A DNA stretch of 12,037 nucleotides from assembly GCA_000715855.1 (NCBI GenBank), contig KL571227.1:6237-18273 (forward strand), written 5' to 3'. Each line of letters starts with the position of its first letter. Within the stretch, counting starts at the first letter, position 1. The DNA comes from Actinoplanes liguriensis (lineage in GTDB: Bacteria > Actinomycetota > Actinomycetes > Mycobacteriales > Micromonosporaceae). A program made the translations under genes and the position numbers. The notes beneath the pieces were generated by a model. It searched no databases, was not told the DNA's origin, and worked only from the letters and a program-made list of their open reading frames with translations. Shown here piece by piece: positions 1 to 7,318 of the stretch.

Positions 1-96
1 GCCCACGCCCCGCGAGACACAGCCGAGCAGAGGCCCACGCCCCGCAAGACACAGCCGAGCAGCCGCCCATGCTCGGCAAGGCACAGCCCGGGCGGC
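1..96. repeat. 32-bp tandem repeat, about three copies
   Basis: Three consecutive 32-base units begin at 1, 33 and 65. The first two differ at only a few bases (the 30-base core shows a single G/A change, plus two variable end bases). The third is degenerate, matching at about three quarters of positions. The unit begins GCCCACGCCCCGC and ends ACAGCCGAGCAG. The unit length is not a multiple of three, so it is unlikely to be protein-coding repeat. The array starts at the first base of the window and may be longer in the genome; a tandem array is a typical place for a draft assembly to break. Its function is unknown. Confidence 0.75.
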
Positions 97-103
97 GGAA
101 ACG

Positions 104-159
104 ACTCCGGCGATCGCCCGCACCCTGGCGACTGGGTGCGTGTGGGCGATCGCCGGAGT
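104..159. terminator. Large compound hairpin, possible bidirectional terminator
   Basis: A perfect 16-bp stem (104-119 with 144-159, core GGCGATCGCC) encloses a second 6-bp stem (GCACCC at 120-125 with GGGTGC at 134-139) with an 8-base loop. Four unpaired bases (140-143) sit on the 3' side between the two stems. It lies about 200 bases downstream of the glpK copy 1 stop and could end transcription from either side. There is no T-run, which is common for GC-rich actinobacterial terminators. It could instead be a remnant of a mobile or REP-like repeat. The pairing is seen directly; the role is inferred. Confidence 0.5.
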
Positions 160-355
160 TCGCCGACCTCGACCGGCCCGCGCGCGACCGCCGGAGCGGC
201 GCACACGGAGCTGGGAGGCGACTTTCGAGCGAAGCTTTGAGGTGCGGGAATGCGCTTTCCCCGCCAAACTACGGCAACAATCCAGAAACGTCAATCACGT
301 CCCGGCAAACAAAGCGCCCCGTTTCAGCCGGCGCACCCTGAGGTAAGGCGCACCG
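160..355. other. Non-coding stretch downstream of glpK copy 1
   Basis: No credible gene is seen here. It is more AT-rich than its surroundings between about 230 and 320. Close to the glpK stop an 8-base direct repeat GGCGCACC occurs at 330-337 and 347-354, 17 bases apart. Short open frames in this stretch have no ribosome binding site, actinobacterial codon pattern or recognisable protein sequence. Confidence 0.5.
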
Positions 356-1828
356 TCAGGCGAGTCCGTCGCTGAAGAAGACTGCCGAGGCCACGGCCCT
401 GCGCCACGTAGCGTGGCCGGCCGCCCGCGCCTCCGAGGTCATCCGCGGCAACCATCGCGCGGCCCGGTGCCGGTTCCCGCTCAGGTCCCGCAGGTCGGAC
501 CAGTAGCCGACGGCCAGCCCCGCGGCGTAGGCCGCCCCGAGCGACACCGTCTCCGCCACCATCGGCCGGGAGACCGGCACGTCGAGGACGTCGGCCACGA
601 TCTGCATCAGCAGGTTGTCCGCGGTCATCCCGCCGTCCACGTTGAAGCCGGTGAGCGCGAGCCCGGAGTCGGCGTTCATCGCGTCGACGACGTCCCGGGT
701 CTGCCACGCGGTCGCTTCGAGGACCGCGCGAGCCAGGTGCCCCTTGGTGATGTAGGAGGTCAGGCCGACGATCACGCCGCGGGCGTCGCTGCGCCAGTGC
801 GGGGCGAACAGTCCGGAGAACGCGGGCACGATGTAGCACCCGCCGTTGTCGGTCACGCTCGCGGCCAGGGTCTCGATCTCGGACGGCGTGGCGATCAGTC
901 CGAGCCCGTCGCGCATCCACTGCACCAGTGATCCGGTGATGGCGATGGATCCTTCGAGCGCGAAGACCGGCGGCGACGATCCGATCCGGTAGCCGACCGT
1001 GGTGATCAGTCCGTGCCCCGACCGAATCGGATCAGTCCCGGTGTTCAGCAGGAGAAAACCGCCTGTGCCGTACGTGCATTTGGCGTCCCCCGGCTCGAAG
1101 CACGTCTGCCCGAACAGCGCCGCCTGCTGGTCGCCGATGGCGGCGGCGATGGGCACCCCGCCGAGCGCCGTCCCGTAGACCTCCGACGAGGACCGGATCT
1201 CCGGCAGCATCCCGGCCGGGATGTCGAACATCTCCAGGAGGGACGGATCCCATTCCAGCGTCGCCAGATTCATCAGCTGGGTCCGGCTGGCGTTGGTCAC
1301 GTCGGTCACGTGCAGTGCCCCGCCGGTCAGGTTCCAGATCAGCCAGCTGTCCATCGTCCCGAACAGGATCTCGCCCTGCTTGGCGCGAAACCGCAGCCCA
1401 GGCACATTGTCGAGCAGCCATCGGATCTTCGTCGCGGAGAAGTAGGTGGCCGCGGGAAGACCGGTGGAATCGCGCAGAACGTCCGAGTCGAGCGAGCTCA
1501 GGACCCCGGCGGTGCGGGTGTCCTGCCAGACGATCGCCGGCGCCACCGGCTTCCCGGTGGCCCGATCCCACAGGACGACGGTCTCCCGCTGGTTGGCGAT
1601 CCCGATCGCCGCGATCCGGTCGGCGGAGAGCCCGGCGAGCGCCCGGCTGATCACCTTCTGCGTGTCCCGCCAGATCCGTGCGGCGTCGTGCTCGACCCAT
1701 CCGGGCTGCGGATACGACTGCGGATGCTCGGCCCGGGCCACGGCCACGACGGTGGCCCGGCGGTCGAAGACGATGCACCGGGTGGACGTCGTGCCCTGGT
1801 CGATCGCCAGGACGTACCGGTCGGTCAC
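356..1828 (-). CDS. glpK: Glycerol kinase, copy 1 (FGGY family)
   Basis: ATP-dependent cytoplasmic glycerol kinase making sn-glycerol 3-phosphate, the first step of glycerol use. The 490-residue length is normal. The N-terminal ATPase-fold motif [10 protein letters not shown] (8-17) is present. Glycerol-binding residues match E. coli GlpK: R81-E82 in NQRE, W101 in [10 protein letters not shown]129 in ATYFSATK and D233 in GDQQAALFG. The FGGY signature [13 protein letters not shown] is at 129-141. The GTG start is chosen because homology begins there ([14 protein letters not shown]) and because it overlaps the stop of the upstream iclR gene as GTGA, implying translational coupling; the frame stays open much further upstream but only as an antisense shadow. 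Its central block (about 188 residues) is about 80% identical by hand count to the divergent second kinase; both ends differ more. Kinase activity is well supported; which copy is the main glycerol enzyme is unknown. Confidence 0.95.
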   Translation of the reverse strand: MTDRYVLAIDQGTTSTRCIVFDRRATVVAVARAEHPQSYPQPGWVEHDAARIWRDTQKVISRALAGLSADRIAAIGIANQRETVVLWDRATGKPVAPAIVWQDTRTAGVLSSLDSDVLRDSTGLPAATYFSATKIRWLLDNVPGLRFRAKQGEILFGTMDSWLIWNLTGGALHVTDVTNASRTQLMNLATLEWDPSLLEMFDIPAGMLPEIRSSSEVYGTALGGVPIAAAIGDQQAALFGQTCFEPGDAKCTYGTGGFLLLNTGTDPIRSGHGLITTVGYRIGSSPPVFALEGSIAITGSLVQWMRDGLGLIATPSEIETLAASVTDNGGCYIVPAFSGLFAPHWRSDARGVIVGLTSYITKGHLARAVLEATAWQTRDVVDAMNADSGLALTGFNVDGGMTADNLLMQIVADVLDVPVSRPMVAETVSLGAAYAAGLAVGYWSDLRDLSGNRHRAARWLPRMTSEARAAGHATWRRAVASAVFFSDGLA

Positions 1829-2586
1829 GGCCCGGCCAGGTCGCGGGAGATCGCCCGGGCGGCCGCGACCACGTGGTCGACCAGGGCGGGACGGGCCTGG
1901 CGCCGGGTGTCGCAGAGCCGCTCGACGGGGCCGCTGATGCCGATCGCGCCGATCACCAGTCCACCGTAGGACCGCAGTGGCGCGGCGATCCCGGCGCGGC
2001 CGGCCTGCCACCCCTCGACCGATAATGCCCAGCCTTGGGCGCGGGTCTCGGCGAGCGCCCGGGCGAGGGCCTGACGGGTGGTCGGCGTCCTCCGGGTGTA
2101 CGCGTCCAGCCCGCTCGCGATCACGTCCTCCGCGGCCGCCGCCTGGTAGGCGAGCAGCACCCGGCCCAGCGCGGTCGCGTGCGCCGGCACGACGCTGCCG
2201 GTGTCCATCGACTGGGCGGAGTCGTCCGGCCGGAACACGTGGTGCACGACCAGCACGCCGCCGTCCCGCAGGGCGCCGACGTGCACCTCCTCGCCGCTGC
2301 GGGAGGCGAGCGCGTCGGCCCAGTTCAGCGCGCGGGCGCGCAGCTCGTTGGCGTCGAGGCCGGTGGAGCCGAGGTCGAGCAGGCCGCGGCCGAGCCGGTA
2401 CCGGGCGGTGCGCGGGTCCTGCTCGGCGAAACCGATCGCCACGAGCGTACGCAAAATGCTCTGTGCCGTTGATTTGGGCAGGCCGAGGGCGTCGGCGATC
2501 TCCTTGACGCGCAGCCGGCCGGGGCCGGTGGCGAGCAGGCGCAGGACCGCCGACGACCGTTCGATGGACTGGATCAGGCCGGGCAT
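1825..2586 (-). CDS. IclR-family regulator of the glycerol locus (GylR-like)
   Basis: A 253-residue DNA-binding regulator. Residues about 4-65 form the winged helix-turn-helix ([21 protein letters not shown]; then [21 protein letters not shown]; wing [11 protein letters not shown]). Residues about 75-250 are the IclR effector-binding domain, including [14 protein letters not shown] and [22 protein letters not shown]. Its position between two glycerol kinases and beside glpD matches the known GylR regulators of Streptomyces glycerol operons, which respond to glycerol or glycerol 3-phosphate; that role is inferred here. Its stop overlaps the glpK copy 1 start by four bases, so the two are co-transcribed. 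ATG at 2586 is chosen by family alignment ([15 protein letters not shown]). No Shine-Dalgarno is seen, so a leaderless transcript or a GTG start at 2604 or 2610 is possible. A 19-bp palindrome lies directly against the start codon and suggests autoregulation. Confidence 0.9.
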   Translation of the reverse strand: MPGLIQSIERSSAVLRLLATGPGRLRVKEIADALGLPKSTAQSILRTLVAIGFAEQDPRTARYRLGRGLLDLGSTGLDANELRARALNWADALASRSGEEVHVGALRDGGVLVVHHVFRPDDSAQSMDTGSVVPAHATALGRVLLAYQAAAAEDVIASGLDAYTRRTPTTRQALARALAETRAQGWALSVEGWQAGRAGIAAPLRSYGGLVIGAIGISGPVERLCDTRRQARPALVDHVVAAARAISRDLAGP

Positions 2587-2605
2587 CGTGCGACATTGTC
2601 GCACG
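2587..2605. promoter_or_regulatory. 19-bp palindrome, candidate IclR operator
   Basis: CGTGCGAC-ATT-GTCGCACG: 8-bp perfect arms with a 3-base centre, in the divergent gap between iclR and glpK copy 2. It touches the iclR start codon and ends 7 bases before the putative -35 of the glpK copy 2 promoter. From there it could block iclR-glpK copy 1 expression and influence glpK copy 2-glpD. Symmetric sites of this size suit IclR-family dimers. Binding itself is inferred. Confidence 0.65.
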
Positions 2606-2612
2606 CTCACCG

Positions 2613-2641
2613 TTGCCGCGGGCCGGTTCGCTTCATAGCGT
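2613..2641 (+). promoter_or_regulatory. Putative sigma-70-type promoter of glpK copy 2-glpD
   Basis: TTGCCG (2613-2618), a 17-base spacer and TAGCGT (2636-2641) fit the actinobacterial TTGNCN / TANNNT pattern. The expected start near 2648 would give a short leader holding the AGGGAGG ribosome binding site (2654-2660) ahead of the GTG at 2665. Confidence 0.5.
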
Positions 2642-2664
2642 CGCGATCGAGACAGGGAGGCACG

Positions 2665-4128
2665 GTGGCGGACTTCGTAGGCGCGATCGATCAGGGCACG
2701 ACCAGCACCCGGTTCATGATCTTCGACCGGGCGGGGACGGAGATCGGCCGCAGCCAGATCGAGCACCGGCAGATCCTGCCCGCGGCCGGCCGGGTCGAAC
2801 ACGACGCGCGCGAGATCTGGGAGAACGTCCGCAAGACGGTCGACGGTGCGCTGGCGAATGCCGGACTGGTCGCTCCTGATCTCGCCGCGATCGGTATCGC
2901 GAATCAGCGGGAAACGGTGGTGCTCTGGGATCGGGCCACGGGTGAGCCGGTCGCTCCCGCGATTGTCTGGCAGGACACCCGTACCGCCGCGGATCTGAAA
3001 GAGCTCGATGCGGAACTGCTCCGGGAACGCACCGGACTTCCACCGGCGACGTATTTCTCGGCGACGAAAGTGCGCTGGCTTCTCGACAACGTCGACGGGC
3101 TGCGCAAGCGGGCCGAGCGCGGCGAGGTGCTGTTCGGGACGATCGACAGCTGGCTGATCTGGAACCTGACCGGCGGCGAGTTGCACGCCACCGACGTGAC
3201 GAATGCCAGCCGGACCCAGTTGATGAATCTGACGACGCTCGACTGGGATCCCGTACTGACGGAGATCTTCGACATCCCGCGGGCGATGCTGCCGGAGATC
3301 CGGTCGTCGGCGGAGGTCTTCGGCGTCACGTCGTCGGGGGTTCCGCTCGCGGCGGCGATCGGCGACCAGCAGGCGGCGTTGTTCGGGCAGACGTGTTTCG
3401 AGCCGGGTGACGCCAAATGCACGTACGGCACCGGGAATTTCGTTCTTCTCAACACCGGGACCACGCCGGTCCGATCGACGCACGGTCTCCTGACGACGGT
3501 CGCCTATAGATTCAAGAGCCAATTGCCGGTGTACGCGCTGGAAGGCTCGATCGCGGCGACCGGCTCGGCCATCCAGTGGCTGCGTGACCAGCTCGGCATT
3601 CTGGAATCCGCGGCCGCCAGCGAGACTCTCGCCGCCCGCGTCGACGATACCGCCGGCGTGTATTTCGTGCCCGCGTTCTCCGGATTGTTCGCCCCCTACT
3701 GGCGGCCGGACGCGCGCGCCGCGATCGTCGGCCTGTCCCGTTTCCACAATTCCGCGCACATCACCCGGGCCGCCCTCGAAGCCATTTGCTATCAGACGCG
3801 CGACGTCGTGGTGGCGATGGCGCAGGACTCCGGCACCGACCTCGACTGCCTGCAGGTGGACGGCGGCGTGACCGCGAACGCCCTGTGCATGCAGTTGCAG
3901 GCGGACATCCTCGGCGTGCCGGTGAGCAGGCCGGCGGTCGCCGAGACGACGGCGCTGGGCGCGGCCTACGCGGCCGGGCTGGCCGTCGGCTTCTGGACGT
4001 CGCAGGACGAGCTGCGCGCCAACCGCGGCGAGAGCCGCCGCTGGCATCCGAGCTGGTCGGCCGAGCAGCGCCAGGACGGCACCACCCGGTGGCGCGCGGC
4101 CATCGACCGCACCCTCGACTGGGTCTAG
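2665..4128 (+). CDS. glpK: Glycerol kinase, copy 2 (FGGY family)
   Basis: Second glycerol kinase, 487 residues, head of a glpK-glpD operon. Active-site residues are intact: [10 protein letters not shown] (7-16), R82-E83, W102, Y130, D234, FGGY signature [13 protein letters not shown] (130-142) and the second FGGY region [18 protein letters not shown] (356-373). The GTG start is set by AGGGAGG four bases upstream and by homology ([13 protein letters not shown]); a TTG further upstream lies inside the operator palindrome. The usual GWVEHD motif reads GRVEHD (R43, CGG, one transition from TGG). Codon use is less G/C-strict than in glpD (for example AGA, TTG and AAT codons around 3420-3560), hinting at a separate history. 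The stop TAG overlaps the glpD ribosome binding site, so the two are co-expressed. It could prefer another polyol, but the glycerol pocket residues argue for glycerol. Confidence 0.94.
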   Translation: MADFVGAIDQGTTSTRFMIFDRAGTEIGRSQIEHRQILPAAGRVEHDAREIWENVRKTVDGALANAGLVAPDLAAIGIANQRETVVLWDRATGEPVAPAIVWQDTRTAADLKELDAELLRERTGLPPATYFSATKVRWLLDNVDGLRKRAERGEVLFGTIDSWLIWNLTGGELHATDVTNASRTQLMNLTTLDWDPVLTEIFDIPRAMLPEIRSSAEVFGVTSSGVPLAAAIGDQQAALFGQTCFEPGDAKCTYGTGNFVLLNTGTTPVRSTHGLLTTVAYRFKSQLPVYALEGSIAATGSAIQWLRDQLGILESAAASETLAARVDDTAGVYFVPAFSGLFAPYWRPDARAAIVGLSRFHNSAHITRAALEAICYQTRDVVVAMAQDSGTDLDCLQVDGGVTANALCMQLQADILGVPVSRPAVAETTALGAAYAAGLAVGFWTSQDELRANRGESRRWHPSWSAEQRQDGTTRWRAAIDRTLDWV

Positions 4129-4140
4129 GAAGGATCATTC

Positions 4141-5856
4141 ATGAACACGGGAAAGATCTCATCGCAGTCGCGTGCGGACGCGTGCAAGACGATGGCAAGT
4201 GAAGAGCTGGACGTGCTGGTGGTCGGCGCCGGAGTGGTCGGCGCGGGCGCGGCCCTGGACGCGGCGACCCGCGGGCTGTCGGTGGGCCTGCTGGAGGCGC
4301 GGGACTTCGCCAGCGGCACGTCGAGCCGGTCCAGCAAGCTGATCCACGGCGGCCTGCGCTACCTGGAGATGCTCGACTTCTCTCTGGTGCGGGAGGCGCT
4401 CAAGGAGCGTGGCCTACTGATCAACCGGCTCGCGCCGCACCTGGTCCGGCCGGTTCCGTTCCTCTATCCGCTGCAGCACCGCGCGTGGGAGCGGATCTAC
4501 GTCGGCGCCGGCATCGCGCTCTACGACACGCTGGCGCTGGCCGGCAGCGGCGGGGTCGGGGTGCCGATGCACCGGCACCTGAGCCGGACCGAGGCGCTGC
4601 GGGCGTTCCCGTCGCTGCGGCCGGAGAGCCTGGTCGGGGCGATCCGCTACTACGACGCGCAGGTCGACGACGCGCGGCACACGATGTTCCTGGTGCGGAC
4701 CGCGGCCGCGTACGGCGCTCAGGTCGCCGCCCGCACCGAGATGATCGGCTTCCTGCGGGAGGGCCGCCGGGTGGTCGGCGTCCGGGCCCGCGACGCCGAG
4801 ACCGGAACTGAGTTCGAGGTCCGGGCGCGAACCGTGATCAACGCGACCGGCGTGTGGACCGGCGACAGCCAGGCGCTCCTCGACGGCGAGCGCGGGCAGT
4901 TCCGGATCACGGCCAGCAAGGGCATCCACATCGTGGTGGCGCGCGAGAAGATCGCCGGGCACACCGGAATGATCCTGCGGACCGCGAAGAGCGTGCTGTT
5001 CGTGATCCCGTGGGACAACCACTGGATCATCGGCACCACGGACACCAAGTGGGAGCTGGACAAGGCGCACCCGGCGGCGTCCCGCGCCGACGTCGACTAC
5101 CTGATCGACGAGGTCAACAAGGCCCTCGCCACGCCGCTGACCAGGGACGACGTGCAGGGCGTTTACGCCGGTCTGCGGCCGCTGCTGTCGGCGCAGGCGG
5201 ACAGCACCGCCAAGCTGTCGCGCGAGCACGCGGTCGGCACCCCGGTTCCGGGGATGGTCGTGGTGGCGGGCGGCAAGTACACGACGTACCGGGTGATGGC
5301 CAAGGACGCGGTGGACGCGGCCGTCAAGCAGCTCGGCTCCCGGGTGCCGGCGTCGTGCACCGAGCAGGTTCCGCTGCTGGGCGCGGAGGGGTACCGCGCG
5401 GCGTGGAACCGGCGTTCGCAGATGGCACGCGCGTTCCGGGTTCCGGCGTTCCGGGTGGAGCACCTGCTGCGCCGGTACGGGACCCTGGCCGACGAGGTCC
5501 TCGCGCTGGTCGCAGCGGACCCGGTGCTGGGCGAGCCGCTCGACGGGGCAGCCGACTACCTCAAGGCCGAGGTCGTCTACGCGGCCACCCACGAGGGCGC
5601 ACGCCACCTCGAGGATGTGCTCACCCGGCGTACGCGCATCTCGATCGAGACCGCGGACCGGGGCGTCGCCGCGGCCCGGACCACCGCGCGGCTGATCGCC
5701 GAGGCGCTGGGCTGGGACGACGCCGACGTCGAGCGGGAGATCTCGCTGTACGAGGCGCGCGTGGTCGCCGAGCTCGCCGCCCAGGAACAGCCGGACGACG
5801 AGACCGCGGACGCCACGCGGCGCGGCGCGGCCGACGTCGCGCCGCTGGCCGCCTGA
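4141..5856 (+). CDS. glpD: Aerobic glycerol-3-phosphate dehydrogenase
   Basis: Membrane-associated FAD enzyme oxidising glycerol 3-phosphate to dihydroxyacetone phosphate and passing electrons to the quinone pool. The 571-residue length is typical. Residues 24-55 form the FAD dinucleotide-binding fold (GAGVVGAG at 29-36, acidic E52). The family motif SGTSSRSSKLIHGGLRYLE is at 58-76. VYAGLRPLL (341-349) carries the substrate-phosphate arginine, and the GGKYTTYR motif is at 377-384. The C-terminal DAO_C domain spans about 405-545. The last 25 residues are an acidic, Ala-rich tail. The first ATG is supported by AGGAAGGA six bases upstream; an internal ATG (residue 18, just before the FAD fold) has no such site. 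It lies 12 bases after glpK copy 2, forming one operon. Its stop is only 9 bases from the end of the convergent GGDEF gene. Confidence 0.95.
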   Translation: MNTGKISSQSRADACKTMASEELDVLVVGAGVVGAGAALDAATRGLSVGLLEARDFASGTSSRSSKLIHGGLRYLEMLDFSLVREALKERGLLINRLAPHLVRPVPFLYPLQHRAWERIYVGAGIALYDTLALAGSGGVGVPMHRHLSRTEALRAFPSLRPESLVGAIRYYDAQVDDARHTMFLVRTAAAYGAQVAARTEMIGFLREGRRVVGVRARDAETGTEFEVRARTVINATGVWTGDSQALLDGERGQFRITASKGIHIVVAREKIAGHTGMILRTAKSVLFVIPWDNHWIIGTTDTKWELDKAHPAASRADVDYLIDEVNKALATPLTRDDVQGVYAGLRPLLSAQADSTAKLSREHAVGTPVPGMVVVAGGKYTTYRVMAKDAVDAAVKQLGSRVPASCTEQVPLLGAEGYRAAWNRRSQMARAFRVPAFRVEHLLRRYGTLADEVLALVAADPVLGEPLDGAADYLKAEVVYAATHEGARHLEDVLTRRTRISIETADRGVAAARTTARLIAEALGWDDADVEREISLYEARVVAELAAQEQPDDETADATRRGAADVAPLAA

Positions 5857-5865
5857 GTCAGACCG

Positions 5866-7263
5866 TCACCGCAGCAGCGCGTCCACCGACAGGTCGCCCG
5901 GCTCGCGCAGCCCGGCGCCGACACTCGCGCCGATACGCACCTCGTGGCCGAGGATCAGGAACGGCTCGGACAGCCGGGCGGTCAGCCGCCGGCCCAGGTC
6001 CTCGGCCTCGGAACGGTCGGTCACGCCCGGCAGGAGCACCGCGAACTCGTCGCCGCCCAGCCGGGCGACCAGGTCGTCGTCGCGGGTCTCGGCGCGCAGC
6101 ACCCGGCCCACCTCGACCAGCAGGGCGTCCCCGGCCGCGTGCCCGAACCGGTCGTTCACCGGCTTGAAGCCGTCCAGGTCGAGGTAGAGCACGGCGAGCG
6201 GCCCGTCCGGCGCGGCCTCGGCGCTGCCGACGAACAGCGCCCGGTTCGCGAGACCGGTCAGCGGGTCGTGGTAGGCGAGGTGGTGCAGCTCGCTCTCCCG
6301 CTCGCGCAGCTCGGCGACCACCCGGTGCAGGTCGCGGCTGAGCGCGGTGTTGTCCCGCAGGGCCACCATCTGCCGGGCCAGGACCAGCAGGATCACCGCG
6401 CCGAGCAGCACCGACAGGAACGCGGTGAGCCCGTGCCCGGAGGCCATCTGCTCGACCGCGGCCAGGATCGCGACGGCGAGCGGCACGTACGGCAGCCAGA
6501 GAAGGATCGGCACGCTCTGCGCGGGATGCTGCCGGGACGACGGGGCGCGGTGCGCGGCGAGCGCGATCAGGACGAACCCGGCGACCCAGCCGGTGTCGAT
6601 CGGATCGCCGCAGGTGTACGTGCTGTGCTGGTTGAGGTAGGCGAACCCGAGGTCACCGACGCTGAGCGCGAGCGCGGCCGCCAGGATCAGCGCCGCCGTC
6701 GCCCGGAAGCCCGGCGCCGCCCGCGGGAGCAGGATCAGCGCGACCGCGGCGAGCAGCACGTCGCTGAGCGGATAGGCCAGCGACACCGCCTTCGCGGCCG
6801 CGGTCAGGTTGCCGGCCCGGTAGACCGGCTCGAGCACGAACACCCAGCTCAGGAACAGCAGCGAGCCGGCGATGATCAGGCCGTCGAGCATCACGCGCAG
6901 CAGGCCGCGGCGGACCCCGAGGACCGCCACCATGCCGGCCACGGCGCCCGGGACCATCAGCAGGAAACCGAAGTCGCCGAGGTTCGGGAACGGGGCGTTG
7001 CCCTCGCGGAACGTCACGTAGAACGCCCACACCGACTCGCCGAACGCCCAGCCGACCATGCCGGTGGCGAGGACCGCCCAGCCGTACCGGGCCCGGCCGG
7101 TGCAGCGGCGGGCGGTGGCGGTGGCACTGGCCGCGGCGATCAGCGCGGACAGGATCAGCATGCCGACGCTGAGGTTCGTCGCGGCCTGCGAGCCGGACGG
7201 CAGCACCCGCAGCGCGATGAAGTGCCCGGCGACCAGCGCGGCGCCGGCGAGGATGGCTCGCAT
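5866..7263 (-). CDS. Membrane GGDEF protein with truncated C-terminus
   Basis: Predicted diguanylate cyclase (2 GTP to c-di-GMP) of 465 residues. About ten hydrophobic segments fill residues 4-298 and include WAFYVTFREGNAPFPNLGDFG, a pattern seen in actinobacterial GGDEF/EAL proteins. A helical linker (301-330) leads into the GGDEF domain: YHDPLTGLANR (331-341), metal-site LDLDGFKPVND (361-371), RLGGDEF (401-407), and a product-inhibition site RDDD (R394/D397) five residues ahead of GGDEF. The protein stops at VDALLR, exactly where the family normally continues with RADxAMYxAK (last helix); other frames downstream contain no remnant. No EAL domain follows. Activity is therefore uncertain. ATG at 7263 is the best start by membrane topology, but its purine run directly abuts the codon. 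It is divergent from the NYN gene across 55 bases. Confidence 0.85.
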   Translation of the reverse strand: MRAILAGAALVAGHFIALRVLPSGSQAATNLSVGMLILSALIAAASATATARRCTGRARYGWAVLATGMVGWAFGESVWAFYVTFREGNAPFPNLGDFGFLLMVPGAVAGMVAVLGVRRGLLRVMLDGLIIAGSLLFLSWVFVLEPVYRAGNLTAAAKAVSLAYPLSDVLLAAVALILLPRAAPGFRATAALILAAALALSVGDLGFAYLNQHSTYTCGDPIDTGWVAGFVLIALAAHRAPSSRQHPAQSVPILLWLPYVPLAVAILAAVEQMASGHGLTAFLSVLLGAVILLVLARQMVALRDNTALSRDLHRVVAELRERESELHHLAYHDPLTGLANRALFVGSAEAAPDGPLAVLYLDLDGFKPVNDRFGHAAGDALLVEVGRVLRAETRDDDLVARLGGDEFAVLLPGVTDRSEAEDLGRRLTARLSEPFLILGHEVRIGASVGAGLREPGDLSVDALLR

Positions 7264-7280
7264 CCCCTCAGGTTCTCGGG

Positions 7281-7295
7281 GTTCGGTTGCCGAAC
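7281..7295. promoter_or_regulatory. Short palindrome in divergent GGDEF/NYN gap
   Basis: GTTCGG-TTG-CCGAAC, 6-bp arms with a 3-base centre, lies midway in the 55-base gap between the two divergent start codons. It is a possible shared operator, but a motif this small can occur by chance. Confidence 0.3.
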
Positions 7296-7318
7296 GGGTG
7301 TGGGTAAGGTCGATTCCG

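Noticed and set aside
1..96. Possible CRISPR array
   Set aside because: The repeats are directly adjacent with no unique spacers, and there are no cas genes.
69..341. Small open frames in the first 350 bases
   Set aside because: They run through the tandem repeat and hairpin, have no ribosome binding site and no recognisable protein features.
2587..4047. Very long open frame antisense to glpK copy 2, continuous with the iclR frame
   Set aside because: It has no family resemblance, is rich in Arg/Pro/Gly as expected from GC-biased antisense frames, and lies opposite a certain glpK gene. Only the iclR part is real.
4192..4194. Alternative internal ATG start of glpD nearer the FAD fold
   Set aside because: It lacks a ribosome binding site, whereas the ATG at 4141 has a strong one at the right distance.
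4414..5607. 397-codon frame antisense to glpD
   Set aside because: Composition is typical of a GC3-driven shadow; glpD on the other strand is unmistakable.
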